A stretch of DNA of 20,559 bases, taken from Haplomitrium mnioides. Its lineage: Eukaryota; Marchantiophyta; Haplomitriopsida; Calobryales. A program made the position numbers and the translations under genes. Of the stretch, positions 18,241 through 20,559 are shown piece after piece. How positions within the stretch are numbered: position 1 is the first letter of the stretch; each line of letters begins with the position of its first letter. The notes beneath the pieces are model-generated. The model did no database searches. It was not told the DNA's origin and saw only the letters and a program-made list of their open reading frames with translations. The stretch spans positions 1 to 20,559 of the forward strand of contig JBNGIS010012067.1 in the NCBI GenBank assembly GCA_049999725.1, read 5' to 3'.

Positions 18241-18790
18241 ACGGGCAATTGTTGGAGAGATAACGTTGCGGGGCACGAGATTCGCACATGGTAAGGCAGG
18301 GCGATAATCCATTGAAGGCTACGTGAAGCAGAGGTTCTAGCCTAGGGGAATCAGGGGATTTAGAGGAGAACTGGGGGGAGACCCAGGTGACCTCATCCTT
18401 GCAGGCGAACCAGAACGGAGGGTTACTGATACGATAGCACGGAAGGGGTTGTCGATCGGTTGAGAACTAATAAGAGGCTGTCGGGTATGGAGCTTGGGGT
18501 CGTCTCGGCGTTTCTCGGGCAATTGCAGCGAGACAACGATAGCAAGAAAGGGAAATTACGCATGGTAAGGCAGGGCGATAATTCATTGAAGGCTACGTGA
18601 AGCAGAGGTACTAGCCCCAAGGGAACCGAAGGATTTAGAGGAGGACTGGGGGGAGACCCAGGTGACCTCATTCTTGCAGGCGGACTAGGGCGGAGGGTTA
18701 CTGATACTATAGCACGGAAGGAGTTTTCGGTCGGCTGAGAACTAAGGAGAGGCTGCCAAGTGAGGAGATTGGAGTCTCTCGGCATCCCCT
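18241..18790 (+). repeat. Tandem pair of about 275-bp units in the LTR
   Basis: CATGGTAAGGCAGGGCGATAA occurs at 18287 and 18561 (274 apart). CGGGCAATTG occurs at 18242 and 18517. The copies share the block with GGGGGGAGACCCAGGTGACC and the block with GGTTACTGATAC. The left LTR has one unit and a shortened second, so the duplication predates the two insertions. Confidence 0.9.
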
Positions 18791-19101
18791 TGTGCAAGCA
18801 CATCAACCCAGAGTATTCGGAGAACACTCTAGTGTGTTAATTCTCAAGTGGAGCTGAGAGGAAGGGGCTGTGCGAGTGCCGGTGCACTGGGCGTTGTAAG
18901 ACCAGTCGAGGCTCGAGGGTGGAGTGGGCTACCTGCAGCTGGTAAAGTTGTCTTCCAGAGGTAGAAGTAAAAGAAACTCTCTTCCTAGCATGAGGAAGTA
19001 AAAGCAGGGCTTCTTGCGAGGGAAGTTAAAAAACTATCTGGAGTGGAGGGTGTGTGGGTTGTTGGGCTGCAGTTGTAAGGCAGCGGGATTCACAAGGGAA
19101 G

Positions 19102-19110
19102 TATATATAA
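19102..19110 (+). promoter_or_regulatory. TATA box of the long-LTR element
   Basis: TATATATAA lies about 190 bases before the proposed LTR end and about 520 before the putative gag ATG. It fits a U3/R boundary near 19130. The left copy reads TATTATC at this site. Confidence 0.6.
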
Positions 19111-19306
19111 GTTAGAATTCCAGAGGGCCTTCAAGGACTCTGTTTTCTCTTGCATATATTGTATATAGGTGTTGTTCATATATGTGTAGTTAGATTGCCT
19201 TTTTGCATGTGTGTCCTCTTGAGTTCTTAGATTAGTGGACATTGGTTCAGTTGAGCAGACCCTGGGAACACACTTGAAGGGGGAGTCCAATCCCTTGACA
19301 CAAGTC

Positions 19307-19318
19307 TGGTATCCCGAG
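19307..19318 (+). promoter_or_regulatory. Possible primer-binding site
   Basis: TGGTATCCCGAG begins 4 bases after the LTR end. TGG is the complement of a tRNA CCA end, and the first seven bases match the common plant initiator-Met site TGGTATCAGAG. Left copy: TGGTATCTTGGG. The tRNA is not assigned. Confidence 0.35.
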
Positions 19319-19631
19319 GGTGAATGCCCTCTGTTCCTGATCCTGTTTGCATAGTTAGGAATTAGTGCTTGTTAGGATAGTTAGGATAATTCTGTTCAGT
19401 CATGTGACAACCCTGAGAGGGGGAGTCCAGCATTTCGTAGTGTTCAGCTGTGCAGGTCACCAACACCATTCTGCCCAAGCACAAATAAGGTGGCAGGGCC
19501 TAAGTCATTGGGTCCTAAGAATAAAGTGCAAGAATTACACACAAATCACAGCTGGGTTTAATGGATGTGGACATGTGCATGGTACTGAATGTCTGACTTG
19601 AGTGTGTGAAGAAGAGTGAGAGAAGCATACC

Positions 19632-19786
19632 ATGCCTGTAAGGAGAGGAAGAGTCTTTAAGGTCTGAAAGTGGTAACTGGCAAGGGGCCATTTCAGAAAA
19701 GAACCCAAAAGCCCGAAAACACGTCCTCCCCTGCCTCAAAACAGGGTCTGAAAAGGTTAAGGCCGGAAACAGGGGAGCGACACTTT
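19632..19786 (+). pseudogene. Putative gag start, truncated
   Basis: ATG at 19632 opens a basic frame (MPVRRGRVFKV, stop, KW, stop, LARGHFRKEPKSPKTRPPLP). It is broken by TGA, TAA, TGA and TAA codons and ends at the junction near 19786. Lys/Arg/Pro richness right after a leader suits a gag N-terminus, but no diagnostic domain is present. The left copy leaves the window before this point. Confidence 0.3.
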
Positions 19787-19847
19787 AGCAAATAAAGATT
19801 TGGAAAAAATAAAATTTATTAATAATACAAAGTATTCAAACAGATCC

Positions 19848-20458
19848 TTAGACTCTATTCTCTTTGAGAGGAACTATCTCATCTAAATCCACAAGCAGAG
19901 CATCTATAACCGCTAGAGAGTCATGTCGAGACTTTCCAATCCCCAATATTACAATAGAGTCACCAAAAGCACCTACAGTACAAGGAGGAACAGGTTCCTT
20001 GTGGTATGCAAAAATGATCTATGATTCAGTCATCTCAAGGAAGCCATCATCAAAACCCTTTGAGGAATATAAATAGACTAACGTCTATCATATTCCACTG
20101 GGATGTAGTTTTGCATCAGCTTTAAAGCATAGACAAGGCCTGTGCCAAACCCAGAGTAGAGATCTAGGATCCAATCCTGCTCTATTGGTAAATGGTCAAT
20201 GAAAAAATTATAAAGAGCATGTGGCTTCTAATAAACATTCACAAGAGCATCATCTCCTAGATGTTTAAGCTTTGTCGACATTGGAGAACAACTAAACACA
20301 TTACGCATAATCTGTCGAGGAAGTCCGGTTGACGAAGCAGATTGCAAATTAAAGAGCCGCATGCTCTTCTTTCCTTCTTTAGTCCAGTAGCCCATCGTCC
20401 AATATTCATGGGCGTGTGCAATTCTGGGACCACCAGAATGATGAATGTTTTTTTATCC
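19848..20458 (-). pseudogene. Last exon of a second N4/N6 DNA methyltransferase copy (decayed)
   Basis: The reverse complement aligns with exon 4 of the left copy: IHHSGGPRIAHAHEYWTMGY, KEGKKSMRLFNLQ, TGLPRQIMRNVFSC, KPHALYNFFIDHL, DWILDLYSGFGTGLVYALKL, then NYIPVEYDRR, a TAG, and SIYIPQRVLMMASL. It keeps the segment with the acidic VEYD residue that the left copy lost, but has TAG at the QKP position and frameshifts after MMASL. GSGT reads GFGT here. The acceptor AG is at 20459-20460 and upstream intron runs off the window. It lies convergent to the truncated retroelement. Two decayed copies in about 20 kb point to a multi-copy, probably mobile family. Confidence 0.65.
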
Positions 20459-20559
20459 CTGTAAAAAGAAAAACAAACAAATCAACTAATGTAAACAAAA
20501 TGCAGGAGAAGTGAAACAAAGATAAATCAACAGCCGCTACTTTGAACCAGGATCAGGCT
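20459..20559 (-). other. Intron upstream of the right methyltransferase exon (partial)
   Basis: A T-rich tract on minus (TTGTTTGTTTTTCTTTTTAC) leads to AG at the exon border, as in intron 3 of the left copy. It ends with the 16-base sequence shared with 14991-15006. Confidence 0.5.

Larger units (their letters stand above)
15840..19302 (+). repeat. Probable 5' LTR, 3463 bp
   Basis: Starts TGTGTCAGCC and ends CTTGACACA, giving a perfect 7-bp terminal inverted repeat. TGGTATC, a plausible start of a primer-binding site, follows 4 bases later. Similarity with the left copy fades at about the same point at the 5' end. The U3 is very long and GC-rich and holds a 112-bp minisatellite, a tandem pair of about 275-bp units and many ACGT-core motifs. 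Alternative: a purine-rich run at 16005-16037 could be a polypurine tract and the LTR could start near 16038. A frame just before it (LNKCEGLSGTVAYLKQLIRA) would then be the end of a coding region. Confidence 0.5.
15840..19786 (+). mobile_element. Long-LTR retroelement, right copy (5' LTR, leader, gag start), truncated
   Basis: Same family as 1-3235, in opposite orientation. It consists of a probable 3.46-kb LTR, a TATA box, a tRNA-priming-like site 4 bases after the LTR, a leader of about 0.3 kb and a putative gag start at 19632. It ends abruptly near 19786, where minus-strand methyltransferase sequence begins. No pol and no 3' LTR are present, so it is a fragment. Confidence 0.75.

Noticed and set aside
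1-20559. tRNA, rRNA, CRISPR arrays and bacterial operons
   Set aside because: No cloverleaf, rRNA core sequence or repeat-spacer pattern was seen. The regular repeats are minisatellites without unique spacers.

Overview
The window looks like a gene-poor, repeat-rich stretch of a land-plant nuclear genome. Evidence: a decayed Ty1/copia polyprotein with a short LTR, GT-AG introns in a decayed multi-exon gene, AATAAA poly(A) signals, a second LTR-element family with very long LTRs, and a 100-base N gap typical of a draft assembly. No rRNA, tRNA, CRISPR or bacterial-style operon was seen. The lineage cannot be fixed from sequence alone. My impression (inference) is a large-genome seed-free plant or gymnosperm, because intron-bearing N4/N6-type DNA methyltransferase families are, as I recall, frequent there.

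Layout. (1) 1-3235, minus strand: the 5' part of a long-LTR retroelement, visibly GC-richer than the middle of the window. (2) 3314-4260: two pieces of a DUF7869-like protein, the C-terminal part on plus and the core domain on minus, now head to head. (3) 4261-5590: AT-rich sequence, a Ser/Asp-rich minus-strand fragment and a 30-bp minisatellite. (4) 5560-9711, plus strand: a decayed four-exon gene with three phase-0 introns. Its product had nuclear-localisation-like basic clusters, a ParB-like region and a C-terminal N4/N6 DNA methyltransferase domain. Two introns carry a 24-bp palindromic minisatellite. (5) 9725-11790, minus strand: an unidentified coiled-coil-rich pseudogene convergent with it. 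(6) 12005-14940, plus strand: a 5'-truncated Ty1/copia element with its 3' LTR. (7) 14941-15839: AT-rich sequence and a 37-bp relative of the same minisatellite. (8) 15840-19786, plus strand: a second copy of the long-LTR element, inverted relative to the first, with a TATA box, a possible primer-binding site and a putative gag start. (9) 19787-20559, minus strand: the last exon of a second methyltransferase copy.

None of the coding regions appears intact. Most premature stops are TAG or TGA where CAG or CGA would fit, as expected of long-methylated plant DNA. The most interesting content is the ParB-like plus DNA-methyltransferase gene family, present twice in opposite orientation and interleaved with the paired long-LTR elements. 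The second is the family of palindromic minisatellites in its introns. All family names rest on motif reading without database searches.
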